Shown: positions 33,963 through 45,275 of the stretch, piece by piece
How positions within the stretch are numbered: position 1 is the stretch's first letter
Layout: each line of letters opens with the position of its first letter
Assembly: GCA_904066235.2 (NCBI GenBank)
Contig: CAJFCV020000002.1
Location: forward strand, 8,618,001-8,682,000
Length of the DNA stretch: 64,000 bases
Direction: 5' to 3'
Source: Bursaphelenchus xylophilus
Lineage: Eukaryota; Nematoda; Chromadorea; Rhabditida; Aphelenchoididae
Notes under the pieces: generated by a model
What the model was told of the DNA's origin: nothing
Databases searched by the model: none
What the model saw: the letters and a program-made list of their open reading frames with translations, nothing else
Translations under genes and position numbers: made by a program

Positions 33963-36900
33963 TTAAAATAATTTAGCGACAAGCGTAATGCACGTCAATA
34001 TAATAGTGAAAACGCTGATACTTTGCCTGTGACTTGAGCCTTTGAGCCATTTCCGAATCTCCGCAATGTAAAGTGGCCTCGCTTCCAAGACATCCGCGTT
34101 GTTTCCGGCTCTCAGATCATCGCAATGGGTGGCATTTCGGATGATGAAGATCTTAACAGTGTCGCTCTCCGCTTTCTCGACTCCCTGGCCACTCCATGGG
34201 TCGAGGTCGGAGTTTGAGATGATGGCATTGGATCCCTTGTAAGGCTTGTCTCCTCCATAGTATTCGAGCGATTTCTTGACATTTTCTTCAATCTGTTCGT
34301 ACGTGTAATCCTTGCCAAATCGAAGTTCACATTCTCTAAAAAAATGACAAATACAGTGAGGGACCGGATCCAATGACAAAAAACGTCTCACTTTGCATCC
34401 CGGAAGGGACCAAACTGACTCCAAATCCTTCCCTTCTCTAACAAGGGAATGGACTTTATGTGTAAATCGATTTTGGCTTGGGACCTAGTCAGATCGAAAG
34501 GTGTGTGGGAGTCGGTTATTCACTTGGGGGGAAATCTCTGCGCGGGGCTTCAAAGCCGAGAAAATCGGCTTCAAAGTTTGGACGAAAGTCAAAGGATAAG
34601 GATCCCGGAAAAGGAGCGATAAAAAGTGTGAAGCAGTGGCCGAGTGGTCAGTGCGCTCGCTTTTTGCGCAAAAGGTTGCAGGTTCGAATCTTTCCAAGCC
34701 CAAGTCATCATTTATCGTTTTTACTTTTGCTTTCTTCGTGCTAATCCGGCTGTACATTTAAAAAAGGGGTATAGATAAAAAAGTTAACATAATGGAAAGT
34801 TGTTTTTGAATACATCAGGTTGATGGTGTGCCCTGCGCTCTAAAACTGTAAAGGGAAGCTGCGAAGCCGTTGAAAATGGAAAAGTTCCGTTTAAAATATA
34901 CTTCTTGTATCGATAATCGAGTTCAGGGGAAAAAAATTAATAGAAGTTTTTGTCTAAAAAAGTTATGAATGGAAGCAGATTCGAACTTGCGACCTTTTGC
35001 GCAAAAAGCGAGCGCACTGACCACTCGGCCACTGCTTCACACTTTTTATCGCTCCTTTTCCGGGATCCTTATCCTTTGACTTTCGTCCAAACTTTGAAGC
35101 CGATTTTCTCGGCTTTGAAGCCCCGCGCAGAGATTTCCCCCCAAGTGAATAACCGACTCCCACACACCTTTCGATCTGACTAGGTCCCAAGCCAAAATCG
35201 ATTTACACATAAAGTCCATTCCCTTGTAAGCTAAAAAACTCCGCTTTGAAAAGCGCGCCCTTTCCTTCAATAAGAGAGCGCTAGCTCCCATTCCTTCCAA
35301 CAATATTCGCAATCAAAAAGCGCGCGCTTTTTTCTTTTCTGGCATTCTCCTTCTCTGGGAAAAGAACAAAAAAATTCGGCAAATACAGAAGGCCAAAAGA
35401 AAGAGAGAAGCGCAAAAGGCGCGCGCTTTTTGATTGCGAATATTGTTGGAAGGAATGGGAGCTAGCGCTCTCTTATTGAAGGAAAGGGCGCGCTTTTCAA
35501 AGCGGAGTTTTTTAGCTTAGAGAAGGGAAGGATTTGGAGTCAGTTTGGTCCCTTCCGGGATGCAAAGTGAGACGTTTTTTGCCATTGGATCAGGTCCCTC
35601 ACTGTAAAGGAAGGACACAAAAAATATTTTTTTGTGCAAAATCATCACTCACTTTTGGAAGACCTCCTTGATGTCATAGGTGCCCTTGGCCTGGAATTCC
35701 TCATGGCTTGGCGAATAAAAGAACCCGAATTCGTTGCAAACCTGCCACAGCCACGACCCCCAATGCTTGTCTTGGATATGGTCCGCGGTCTGTTTAAAAT
35801 TCGCGGCCAATTCAACAAGTGGTTCTTCAGTGGAGACGTTGTATGTGGAGCACTGAAAACATTAGATGACTTGAAGATATCACATTCAAATCGCTTACAA
35901 TTCCATCAATATTGGTTTGAATTTGAGTATAAGCATCGGAGACCACCTGATAGGCAATATTGTTAAGGCCGTATGCGGTGTTGTAGTCGAAAACGCTTGT
36001 TAAGTTGGGGTAAAGCTGATCCAATATTGAGAGATCGGTTTTCTTCTCCAAAATCCCCCTGAATTCATCGAAAGCCAGCTTCAACTTTTCATGGCATTCC
36101 GGGTGTCTTCTTTTGTAGCCATTTTGTGAAACCAAGAAGAAGCCTGTAAAAATATTGTTATATTTCTCAATTTTTGCTTGTGAAAAAACCCATAGGACTT
36201 ACTGGTAAAGTTGACGACTGCGTTGACTGGCGATGACGATCCGATTGCTCCCACGGTTAGCTTAGGATACAATTGGCGGAACCACAGCGATAACATTCCT
36301 GCAATCATCAAAAAATATCAATCGCTTTCCAAAAAATTGCAATTTATTGGGTCGTCCAGAGAGTTTGTTCGTTTTTTTCATTGGTTTGTTTCATAATACA
36401 AGGATTGTTTGCTGTTTGGCAAAGGGAATATATAATAAAGCTTTTTCTCCTCTATAAAACTGTGTTTTTAGTTTTTTTTTTAATTTAATTTTTCATATAC
36501 TTTTAGAATTTACCCGGATAAGATCCACCAATTGTAATCCATTTCCCTTCATTCAAACTGTTCTGGACGTTGATAAAATTAGCAACGTCGGCTAGGGCTT
36601 GTTGACTCGTCAAGTATTTGAAATCTTCAGCTTTCTCTGGGAAGCTGGAAAAATCGCAGTGAAACCCTGCGTAAGAAAACTGTATAACAAACAGTTTTAA
36701 AGCCCCAGAAATTTTTTCCTTGAAGATTTAGAGAAACTTTTTCCAAGAGTTTCAAAAATAACGGGAAAAATTCAATATGACTTCAAAAAAAATCCAATAA
36801 CTTACTGAACAGGGTAGCTGTGATCGTAATACCGGTGTTCAAGGGAGTAGACTGTAGCGTCGAATTCTCCATGAAGTTCCTCCAACAATTTTTTATATTT

Positions 36901-37277
36901 TGAGTCGGCCGCCAGCAGCAATTCTGAGGGGGGTTTTACTTCATTTTCACTCTCCCCTCCAACATATAAAATACGGAGCTCGGAGTTGCCCTCGAACAGT
37001 GTTTTGTAGTACTAAAAGGGTCGCTTTGAAAATGAGTGCTTTACCTGCTTATAAGTTTGATTATTTTCGTTATCAAAATTATCGACTCTGGCCCAAATAT
37101 AAGTCCCAATTGTATCGTTCCCCAGAGGGGATTCGTCGGGGATTGGCCAGGAAAAAGTGGCCTGAAATATGGGGAGATACAGTATGACAAAAAAACAGAA
37201 CAATTGTAAAAATACTAAAAATATTTACTTGCCTTCACGGATGTTAATAGAATTAACAACAAGAAAATTCGCTCCAT
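33963..37277 (-). CDS. Serine carboxypeptidase-like peptidase, family S28, gene 1
   Basis: Eight exons (37277-37233, 37161-37045, 37011-36806, 36644-36514, 36298-36203, 36143-35899, 35852-35653, 34335-33963) give 470 residues. A signal peptide (MERIFLLLILLTSVKA) is followed by the S28 landmarks: RILYVGGES, EHRYYDHSYP, the nucleophile motif GGSYPG at the exon 4/5 join, GAIGSSSPVNA, the Asp site SDLDPWSGQG and the His site NATHCDDL. The triad is therefore complete. S28 enzymes (prolyl carboxypeptidase, thymus-specific serine protease) cleave Pro-containing peptides in lysosomes or outside the cell. The C-terminus ends in a hydrophobic stretch (ISVFTIILTCITLVAKLF) that could be a GPI signal or membrane anchor, absent from the two paralogues. 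Intron 1 appears to be a GC-AG intron (AAG then GCAAGT). Intron 7 holds the nested MITE. Confidence 0.9.
34630..34702 (+). ncRNA. tRNA-like sequence in the left arm of MITE-C
   Basis: Starts gaagcagtggccgagtggtc, then an anticodon-like stem (tgcgc/gcgca) enclosing a T-rich loop, then gcaggttcgaatc. The T stem pairs poorly and the loop is nine bases, so a functional tRNA is unlikely. The internal A and B boxes could still recruit Pol III. Confidence 0.4.
34970..35037 (-). ncRNA. tRNA-like sequence in the right arm of MITE-C
   Basis: Inverted copy of the left one, with differences in the last third (gcaagttcgaatctgcttcc). Here the first seven bases gaagcag can pair with ctgcttc at the end, but this would consume the T-stem, so the fold is not a standard tRNA. 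Confidence 0.4.
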
Positions 37278-37340
37278 TTCCAGAGGCCTTTTTGGAAGTG
37301 TACTAATCAAATTATTGTTGAAAATCGGGAAACAAGCGGC

Positions 37341-37348
37341 TTCTTATC
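37341..37348 (-). promoter_or_regulatory. GATA-type site upstream of S28 gene 1
   Basis: The minus strand reads tgataaga about 65 bases upstream of the start codon, matching the extended consensus of intestinal GATA factors of nematodes (ELT-2 type). A short motif like this also occurs by chance; the gene type makes it plausible. Confidence 0.35.
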
Positions 37349-37772
37349 ATCACTCACCAATTTGACCGGTTCGATAAAAAAACTAATTTTTTGAAAAAAA
37401 GTAATAATAAAAAATTTTTCAATATTCTTTAGTTTTGTTTCTCCAGCCAATCGGAACATCAAAATGTCCTTGAAACATGACAGAACCCTGTAGAAATCCC
37501 ATACATGACTAAAAAGGACGAATGGTGGTGACATTATCTGATTTTTTTGCAAAAAATAGGGTTTATCCACGTTGATGAGCCATTTTGATTATTTAGCTAC
37601 CAGCCCAATTTATTGGGTAGCTAATGAAATGGCCTAATTCAACCTTCTAACCCGATAATTTTAGCGAAACTTAGAGACTCCCTCTTTGGCAAATGTTAGG
37701 TCTTCCTTTCAAAAGCATTGCTTTCATAAAAACTTCAAGAAATCTTTATTTTTGCAAACTTCTCTCATTATT

Positions 37773-40336
37773 TTAACTCATAGATTCGCTTATCCACCGT
37801 TTGATTTCTTGCTTTACAACTTTCCTCGACTCGTATACATCCGGATTGCTTCCGCCACCTAAATCAGAGCAATGGGTTCCATTTCGGATCCAGAAGAACT
37901 TGACCGTATCACTGGTCGCCTTCTTTAATCCTTGCTTGCTCCAAGGATCATAGACGGAGTTGGTGATGATGGCATTTGTAGCGGGATAAGGCTTGTCTAG
38001 CTTGTAAAAATCAAGCGTCTTTTTGATCTGCTTCTCCGTGTATTCGTAGGTAAATTTAGGTCCAAAGTAGCGCTTGCATTGGCTAAAATGAATAAAGCTT
38101 GAGGTTTTTTTTAATGGGCTTACACTTCATAGACTTTTTTAATATCATAAATCCCATTGGCCAGGCAATTCTCATCGTCCGGCGAATAGAAAAAGCCGAA
38201 TTCATTGCAGACCTGCCAAAGCCACGACTTCCAGTGTGGGTCTTCAATGTCATCTTCAGCGCGCGCATAAAGTCTGGCTAATTTTTGGACTGCCGATCCC
38301 TCGGTCGAGGGGTCATATTTGCCACACTGAACGTCGATGTTAACTTCTAATACTCTAAAAACTTACAATTCCCGAAATATCCATCTGGATTTGGGTATAA
38401 GCATCGGAAACCACATGATAGGCAAAGAAATTGGCCTCAATATCGTCGTTGATGTCGTATCGCTTGGCCAAATCCGGCCATAGTGTGCTTAGGGTATTGT
38501 CCTTTTTATCAAGCAAGGTTTTGAACCCAGAAAACGCTTCTTTCAACCAGTCGTAGCACTTGGGGTATTGTTGTTTGTAGCCGTTTTGGGCGACCATGAA
38601 GAAACCTGAAAATAAACAGATGCTTCTTCTTTGAGGGTATCTTTTTATTGTCAGTGATCACGTTTATGGCTTAAGCTGCTAAATTTTGCTATAGTTTCTG
38701 CGACTGACAATAGGAGGGACATTCACAAAGTTCAGAGGATTATAGTGTATGCAGAGCGCAAGCACCAATTTTTAGAGTTGGACAAAGTTTTATTAATTAC
38801 AGTGACCTGATCCATTGGCAAAAATCGTATCATTTTGCATGCTGGAAGTATCAAAAATGTGGCAAAATGCCTCCCTCTCCAACTAAAAAAAAACTCTGTT
38901 TTGAACTGCGCGGCCTTTCCCTCACAAAAAGAGTGGGCGCGCTTTTGAAATCGGAGTTTTTTTCACTTGCAGAGGGAGGTGTTTTCCTGCATTTTTTATA
39001 ATTCCCGGACGCAAAATGATACGTTTTTGGCCAATGGATCAGTTTCGCCACTGTAAATGTTCGAAATCGTTCTATTTCACTTACTGGTAAAGTTAGCCAC
39101 AGCATGAACTGGACCTGAAGATCCGATCGTTCCAACCGTCGAATTAGAGTATAGTTGACGATGCCAGATCGCCAGCATACCTACAAAACGGATATAACTT
39201 TCCCTGTGTTCGTTATCTTGCCTGGATACGAGCCCCCGACCGTGATCCACTTCTGATTCTTCTTTCCTTTATTTATAAACTTGATAAAGTTCTCAACATC
39301 AGCAAGGGCTTGCTGACTGGAGAGATACTTGAAATCCTCCGGGGTTTCTGGGTAGCTGTAAATTAATTAAAGACATGTGTAAATATATATTATATTATTA
39401 TAATATACTATTGTATTAATATATATTTGAAGCCTTACTCAACCGGATAGCTGTTGGCATAGTACCGATGCTCTAGACTGTAAACCGTAGCATTGAATGA
39501 GTTTATAAGATCCATGATCAGTGTCTGGTATGAAGTAAAAGCTGCTTTAGTCCGATTCCTAACTCTGTTCGGCTCTTCTCCCCCGATGTACAAGATGTTC
39601 ACATTGGAACCTCTGACAGCATATGTGTCGTAGTACTAAACAGATATTAATTTATCCTTGTATACTTTAACACCATCACTTTTTGATACTGACGGGGGAA
39701 GTACTCCAAGTGCGACGCTCAGATTTTGATGAAACTTGGCACAAATTTAGAATAATTTTTTAAAAGATATATGCGAGAATCCTAGCTCGCGCTTTGCAGA
39801 AACAACCGAGGTTTTTAGCTCGAAAGTCGGCCAAAATTTAAGACTTTTTGCCGAATTTCGGCACGAAAAGTTTCAAGCCTATTTCTATCGTAAAAAATAA
39901 TTTTTCTACAAAAAAAAATCAAATTTTTCCGCACGAAACTGCTAAAGTTATGACCAAAAAGCGGGTTTCTTCTCTCTAACCGCTCTCCACGTTTAGCGTG
40001 CTCTCTCGGCGGCAAAAATCGTTCGATATCTCGGCGGCGCCCGCAAAGCGCGAGCTAAAACTTTCAGGAATTGATATTTAGTCCATACCCGACGTGTGTG
40101 CAAAATTTAAAGAAAATTTGAGCGTCGCACTTGGAGTACTTCCCCTGTGAGTTATAAAACTTTTATGTGTGTCTTACCTGTTTATACGTCTTATTGTTGC
40201 TCGGATCAAAATTGTCAACCTTTGCCCAAACAAAAGATTGAGCCTGCAAATAAATGAATTATAGCTAACCTTCCAAACTTACACTGCCACGCCAAATTAC
40301 TACCAAGAATAACAACGCCTCCAAAAGTTGCCTCAT
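37773..40336 (-). CDS. Serine carboxypeptidase-like peptidase, family S28, gene 2
   Basis: Eight exons (40336-40283, 40243-40178, 39635-39439, 39355-39222, 39180-39085, 38605-38367, 38326-38124, 38082-37773), 432 residues, phases all joining. Signal peptide MRQLLEALLFLVVIWRGS; then NILYIGGEEP, EHRYYANSYP, nucleophile GGSYPG, GTIGSSGPVHA, VYDPWSKQG and NGTHCSDL. The triad is intact. No hydrophobic C-terminal extension, unlike gene 1, so it is probably fully secreted or lysosomal. Intron 4 is only 41 nt and uses a GC donor (CCAG then GCAAGA). Intron 2 contains MITE-A copy 5 and intron 5 contains MITE-B copy 6. Closest paralogue is gene 3. Confidence 0.9.
38800..39053. repeat. MITE-B copy 6
   Basis: Palindromic copy of 254 bp flanked by TA, in intron 5 of S28 gene 2. 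The left end lacks a few bases after cagtg compared with other copies. Confidence 0.9.
39693..40147. repeat. MITE-A copy 5
   Basis: Full-length element of 455 bp in intron 2 of S28 gene 2, with a perfect TGA target duplication on both sides. Same orientation as copies 1 and 3. Confidence 0.92.
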
Positions 40337-40399
40337 TCTGTAGCCAAGCGTTTCGGAGTAAATGAATGAATTGTCATCATATATATTGGCATTCCCCTA

Positions 40400-41210
40400 T
40401 CAAAACTTGAATTTGATATTAAACACATTGCTTTTGAACAAAACGGTTCTTGTATTTGAAAAGTTTACATAATTTAGCGCTAATTGACAAAACTGCGGCA
40501 TACTCTTTTCGTTTCAATACATATTTTTTTAAATTCCAAAGAAACCGATCTATTGTCTATAGTTCCCGACAATTCAAAGTGCAGTCTCGATTCTGAGCCC
40601 GATATGGGGCAGAAGATGTTCCCCTTGGCCTCTGTGGTACCCTACGCCAATGTAGAGTGGTGCACTTTAAACGCATTGTGCAACGGGCGTTTAAAAAATT
40701 TTTGGGCGACAATTGAAAGTGAAGTTTTTAATCGTTGGACTTACCTGACCATTTGAGAGATCTGTTGGGATGGAAATTATCAAGAAACATAGTCAAGCTT
40801 ACAGTGAAGGGCCCTAGACACAATCTACAAAAATTTTCCGAGTTTTAGGGAGCCATTGCCCGGCATCAAGACGCGGGGTTTATGTGCCACAAAACGGGCC
40901 CTTTAGTCACTGTTTGTCATAAGACTGGTAATTTTATGATGCTGAATACATTTTCTGACAATTTTCATCCAAATGCTGCGAGTTTGTCCAATCTTGGTGC
41001 TTATACTTCAAAAGCCGTAACATTTCCAATGGCTATTGATTTAAAAGTGATATTTTGAAGCGTTGTAAAATTAGGTTTAAAGTTTTAATAAAAAAAAAGA
41101 AAAAATTTTTGATTCACCCTAATAAGACTGTATTTCGTGCCTTTATAATGGATAAACAATTCATAAATCGTACTCAGCGTTTTATTTTCATAATAATTGC
41201 CGCCCGCCCC
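40400..41210. other. Intergenic region between S28 genes 2 and 3
   Basis: AT-rich with no supported gene. A 90-residue open frame at 40484-40756 has no motif, leader or splice signal and is likely chance. The region should hold the promoter of gene 2 and the 3' end of gene 3. Confidence 0.45.
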
Positions 41211-41216
41211 GTTTTC

Positions 41217-43545
41217 TTAATTTCTTGACTCTCTGATCCATCGGGCAACTTCTTGTTTTATGACCTTCCTAGACTCGTATACATCCGGATTGCTTCCGCT
41301 ATACAAATCATGGCAATGGGTTCCGTTTCGGATCCAGAAGAACTTGACCGTATCACTGGTTGCTTTCTTCAAACCCTGCCCGCTCCAAGGATCATAGACG
41401 GAGTTGGTGATGATGGCATTTGTGGCGGGATAGGGCTTGTCCATTTGATAGAAATCGAGGGTCTTCTGAATCTGCTTCTCCATGTACTCGTAAGTGAATT
41501 TAGGCCCAAAGAATCGTTTGCATTGACTGAAAATCATTCAAACTGCGATTTTTTTAAGGATCCTTACACTCCATAGACCTTCTTGATGTCATAAATTCCA
41601 TTGGCAAGGCAATTCGCGTCGTCCGGAGAGTAAAAGAAACCGAATTCATTGCAGACTTGCCACATCCATGACCTCCAATAAACGCTTTCAATATCATCAG
41701 CAGTGTGGCCGAACAACCGGGCCAATGTTTGGACCGGGGTTTCATTGGGCGTCGGGCTATAGTGGCCGCACTAAAAGTGGTATGGCAAGTGTGATTATAC
41801 ATTAGAAACATCCATTTCGCCGTTTTCAACCTACAATTCCCCAGATGCGAAATTGAATTTGAGTATAGGCATCAGAAACGACGTGGTAGGCAAAGTAATG
41901 CGCATCTTCCTCTTTTTCGATGTCGTAGCGTTCTGCTAACACCGGATAAAGCTTCTTCAACTTGTCGTCCTTATTCTCCAAGAGCACTTTGAACTCGGCG
42001 AACGCTTTCTTCAGCCATTCGTAACACTTGGGATATTGTTGTTTGTAGCCGATTTGGGCAACCATAAAGAAGCCTGCAAGTTTAGGGAAAATGTTATTAG
42101 GGAGAACCAAAAATTTTTTCCGATTTTTTATTATAATTTTTTACGGTTATGAAGGTATATGTACATACGTCATCATCTAAACTTGCATCCAGTTTCTTCA
42201 AAATTTGTGCAAAAAAAAAGTTGGACTTACTGGTAAAGTTTGCCACGGCATGAACCGGACCTGAAGATCCAATGGTCCCCACAGTCGATTGAGGGTACAA
42301 CTGACGATGCCAAATTGCCAGCATGCCTGGAAAAAGAATTGCGAAGATGCCAAAAGGTCGAACCTGCATAAGATCCTCCGATTGTAATCCATTTCTGGTT
42401 TCTTCTTCCTTTGTTCATGGCTTTAATAAAGTTCTCAATGTCAGCGAGAGCTTGTTGACTGGAGAGATATTTGAAATCTTCAGCAGTTCTTGGATGTCTG
42501 CAGAAAAAAATTCAATTTACAGGGGAAGTCTTCCAAGTCTTCCAAGTGCCACGCTCAGATTTTCTTTAAATTTTGCACACACGTCGGGTATGGATTAAAT
42601 ATCAATTCCTGAAAGTTTTAGCTCGCCCTTTGCGGGCGCCGCCGAGATATCGAACGATCTTTGCCGCCGAGAGAGCACGCTAAACGTGGAGAGCGGTCGG
42701 AGAGAAAAGCGCTTTTTGGCCATAGCTTTGGCAGTTTCGTGCGGAAAAATTTTATTTTTTTGTAGAAACATTACCCTTTACGATTGAAATAGGCATGAAA
42801 CTTTTCGTACTAAAATTCGGCAAAAAGTCTTAAATTTTGGCCGACTTTCGATTTAAAAATCTCGGTTGTTTCTGCAAAGCGCGAGCTAGGATTCTCGCAT
42901 ATATCTTAGAAAAAATTACTCTATATTCGTGCCAAGTTTCATCAAAATCTGAGCGTCGCACTTGGATTACTTCCCCTGTTAAATAAATAAAAAATCACAT
43001 GGGTTTGCCAGGTTCAAAACTTTGAAAACTTTGCTCACTTAACAGGGTAGCTTGACTGATAATATCGATGTTCGAGGGTGTAAACAGCTGCACCGAATGC
43101 TTGCCGTAGATCCTCCACAAGTCCTGGATACGAGGGGGAAACAGCGGCGTCAAGTTTTTGAAGGCTGTTTGGGCCTTCTCCTCCAATATACAAAATGTTT
43201 ACATTGGAATCGCTGCGGGATCTTTCGTAGTAATACTGAAATTAGAAGCTATGCTAATTTAACTCTTTCGGATTGACTTTTCCTACCTGTTTCCATGTCT
43301 GGTTATTATCCGGGTCGAAGTTGTCCACCTTCGCCCACACAAAATTACTTCCGAAACTCGGCCTAACCGTTGGCTCCAAATACGGACCGATTTGAAGTCT
43401 AGCCTGAAATTAAATATTTGTCTTTATGATGCCTAAAGTCGGAGACAAAGCAAAACATTCCTTACCGTCTAAATTTCCCTATTCAACTTACATTAACTTC
43501 CAATCTCGTGAAAAGTATTACCAGAAAAACGAGACGCCACATCAT
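41217..43545 (-). CDS. Serine carboxypeptidase-like peptidase, family S28, gene 3
   Basis: Eight exons with the same positions as gene 2. The start exon (43545-43492) encodes MMWRLVFLVILFTRLEVN. Exon 2 is longer and adds an N-terminal stretch before SNFVWAKVDNFD. Landmarks: NILYIGGEGP, EHRYYQSSYP, nucleophile GGSYAG, GTIGSSGPVHA, VYDPWSGQG, NGTHCHDL and the C-terminus RWIRESRN. The catalytic triad is complete. Residues around the nucleophile differ from genes 1 and 2 (Ala for Pro), which may alter substrate choice. MITE-A copy 6 lies in intron 3. Genes 2 and 3 are recent tandem duplicates, judging from long shared blocks such as FFMVAQ and YHVVSDAYTQIQ. Confidence 0.9.
42520..42978. repeat. 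MITE-A copy 6
   Basis: Element of 459 bp in intron 3 of S28 gene 3, with a perfect TTA target duplication. The left end carries a 10-base internal duplication (gtcttccaagtcttccaag). Confidence 0.92.
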
Positions 43546-43604
43546 TCAGTTTGAATCTCGGTGCAGAATGCATACTAAAATTATGATTAAAAGAAATGAG
43601 ACTT

Positions 43605-43713
43605 TCTTATCAATCAGTTTCCTGGTTTATTACCAAAAACATCAAATTAAAAGTAGTGTTACACGAGTACCTTAATATAACGTTCCGATGGCAATTAAAT
43701 TAAAGCTGATAAG
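43605..43713. promoter_or_regulatory. Two GATA-type sites upstream of S28 gene 3
   Basis: tcttatca at 43605-43612 (tgataaga on the gene strand, 60 bases upstream) and ctgataag at 43706-43713. Both match the extended intestinal GATA consensus. The same motif lies upstream of S28 gene 1. Confidence 0.4.
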
Positions 43714-44050
43714 AGTATTTCTATGCGTAATCGTAGGCGTATGTATTTTATAGTTTGCTATAATAATTAAAAAAATGTTTTTCGCATAGAAATAAAATGC
43801 TTTTTCTTATCGTTAGAAAACTTATTTTTAGAAAAAATGATTTTTTTTCCATAGAAAAAAACAAGCCTACTTGTATGTACGTCATCAGTCATATAAGCAA
43901 AGTATTTTTCTTTCGTTTTTTGAAAGATCAAAGCAGGCGTTCTATTCTGTAATAGTCTTTCAGAGCATACACGTAGAACGCTTTAAATATCATTTTATAT
44001 TTACTTTAGCTATGAAAGTCAAAAAAAAAAGTATAATCTCCTAGTTTCTG

Positions 44051-45275
44051 TTAGTTCCACATGTCCAGAACAATTCTCCCTTGAACCTCGTTGTTGATGA
44101 GCCTCTTAAAAACGCTGGCGATGTTCTTCAAGGGTTGCATCTCCACCGGGATCTTGATCAGACCTCTGGCAAAGAAGTCCAAGGCCTCATCCATATCCTG
44201 ACGAGTGCCCACATGCGATCCTTTCACCGTGATGGACCGTAGAATTGCCCAGAATACCTTCAATGTGACCGTGGCATCCCTGGGAAGGGCAACGAGGACG
44301 ATCGTTCCTCTCGTTCGAACGTAATCCACTGCGGTCTCGGCGGCGGCTGGCGTTGTGGCCAGGTTGAGAACCCCATGAGGACCTCCGTTGGTGAGGCGTT
44401 GAACTTCCGAGGCCACATCAGTCTTGCCGTAGGCATCAACGAACCATTCGGCTCCTAAAAAAGACCTTATTGGAAGTCTTGCTAGATAGCGTAGATCACA
44501 ATGGTAGTTATGGTAAAATACACATAAAAAAATTTTATTAAAAGAGCTTCTCACCCAACTCCTTGCAATGCCTCTCCTTCTCCTTGCTAGTAATAGCCAG
44601 AACCCTCATTCCCATAGCTTTGGCATATTGAATGGCCATAGAGCCCAAACCCCCGCCAGCTCCATTAATTGCAACGATTTGACCCGGCTTCACATCCGCC
44701 TCCTTCAACGCCTTATAAACCGTCAATCCAGCGCACATGACTGGCGCCACGGTCTTCATGTCACAACTCTCCGGGATTGGAGCCGCCTCCGACGCCTTAC
44801 AAGCGGCATATTGTTGGAAAGAACCGTCTCTATGATATCCAGAAAGGACGAGGTTGGGACAGTTCGTCTCATAGCCCCGTTTGCAGTACTCACAGGTCAA
44901 ACAAGACGAGTTCATCCACTGGAAAGTTCGCTTTAGCGACTTACAAAATTACCTTAACACCCGCTCGATCCCCGATCCTCCAATTGCTGACATTGGAGCC
45001 CAATTTCACAACAACTCCGGCTCCCTCATGACCTCCAACAATTGGTGGGCTCTTGATCGGAACGGGGAAATCCCCTTGCCACGCATGAACGTCGGTTCGG
45101 CAGACACCTAAAGCGCCCTATTTTTGCACCTACAGAGTCAGCCTTTACCTGAATACAAAATCTTGACCAAAATGTCGTCAGGGCCAAGTTCTGGCACTGG
45201 AATTTCCTTCACTTCAACTGGCAAGTTGTACCCATCGTAGACAGCGGCTTTCTGAGTTTTCGGAACGTCGGACAT
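44051..45275 (-). CDS. sodh: Zinc alcohol dehydrogenase (sorbitol/alcohol dehydrogenase type)
   Basis: Four exons (45275-45149, 45107-44953, 44918-44555, 44454-44051), 349 residues, the usual length for the yeast-type tetrameric enzyme. Catalytic zinc ligands: Cys in GVCRTD and His in GGHEGAG. Structural zinc site: [18 protein letters not shown]-binding Rossmann motif: NGAGGGLGS. The C-terminal half has GPHGVLNLA and [12 protein letters not shown]. It oxidises primary or secondary alcohols with NAD+ in the cytosol. GVCRTD has Arg where the yeast enzyme has His, as in liver enzymes. It is closest by eye to nematode SODH proteins. Overlap with S28 expression is likely but not shown. Confidence 0.92.

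Larger units (their letters stand above)
34442..35226. mobile_element. MITE-C: foldback with a tRNA-like sequence in each arm
   Basis: 785 bp with inverted arms of about 260 bp starting caagggaatggactttatgt, a TAA target duplication on both sides and a unique centre of about 270 bp. Each arm ends inward with a tRNA-like sequence containing A box tggccgagtgg and B box gttcgaatc. The arms differ at a few sites near the inner end. Confidence 0.88.
34354..35604. mobile_element. Composite: long MITE-B palindrome containing a MITE-C
   Basis: TA-flanked. The left end is cagtgagggaccggatcc and the right end its complement. Removing 34442-35226 plus one TAA copy leaves a palindrome of about 463 bp, and the rejoined ttctctaagctaaaaaactc is exactly the complement of the sequence in the intact right arm. 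So MITE-C inserted into one arm of an older MITE-B relative. This element is longer than other MITE-B copies, with extra arm sequence aagcgcgcgctttttgattg. It sits in intron 7 of S28 gene 1. Confidence 0.88.

Noticed and set aside
34478..35190. Two nearly identical ~75-90 residue open frames (ending with SERTDHSATASH-like sequence)
   Set aside because: They are the two arms of the MITE-C foldback read in opposite directions and include the tRNA-like sequences, so they are not proteins.
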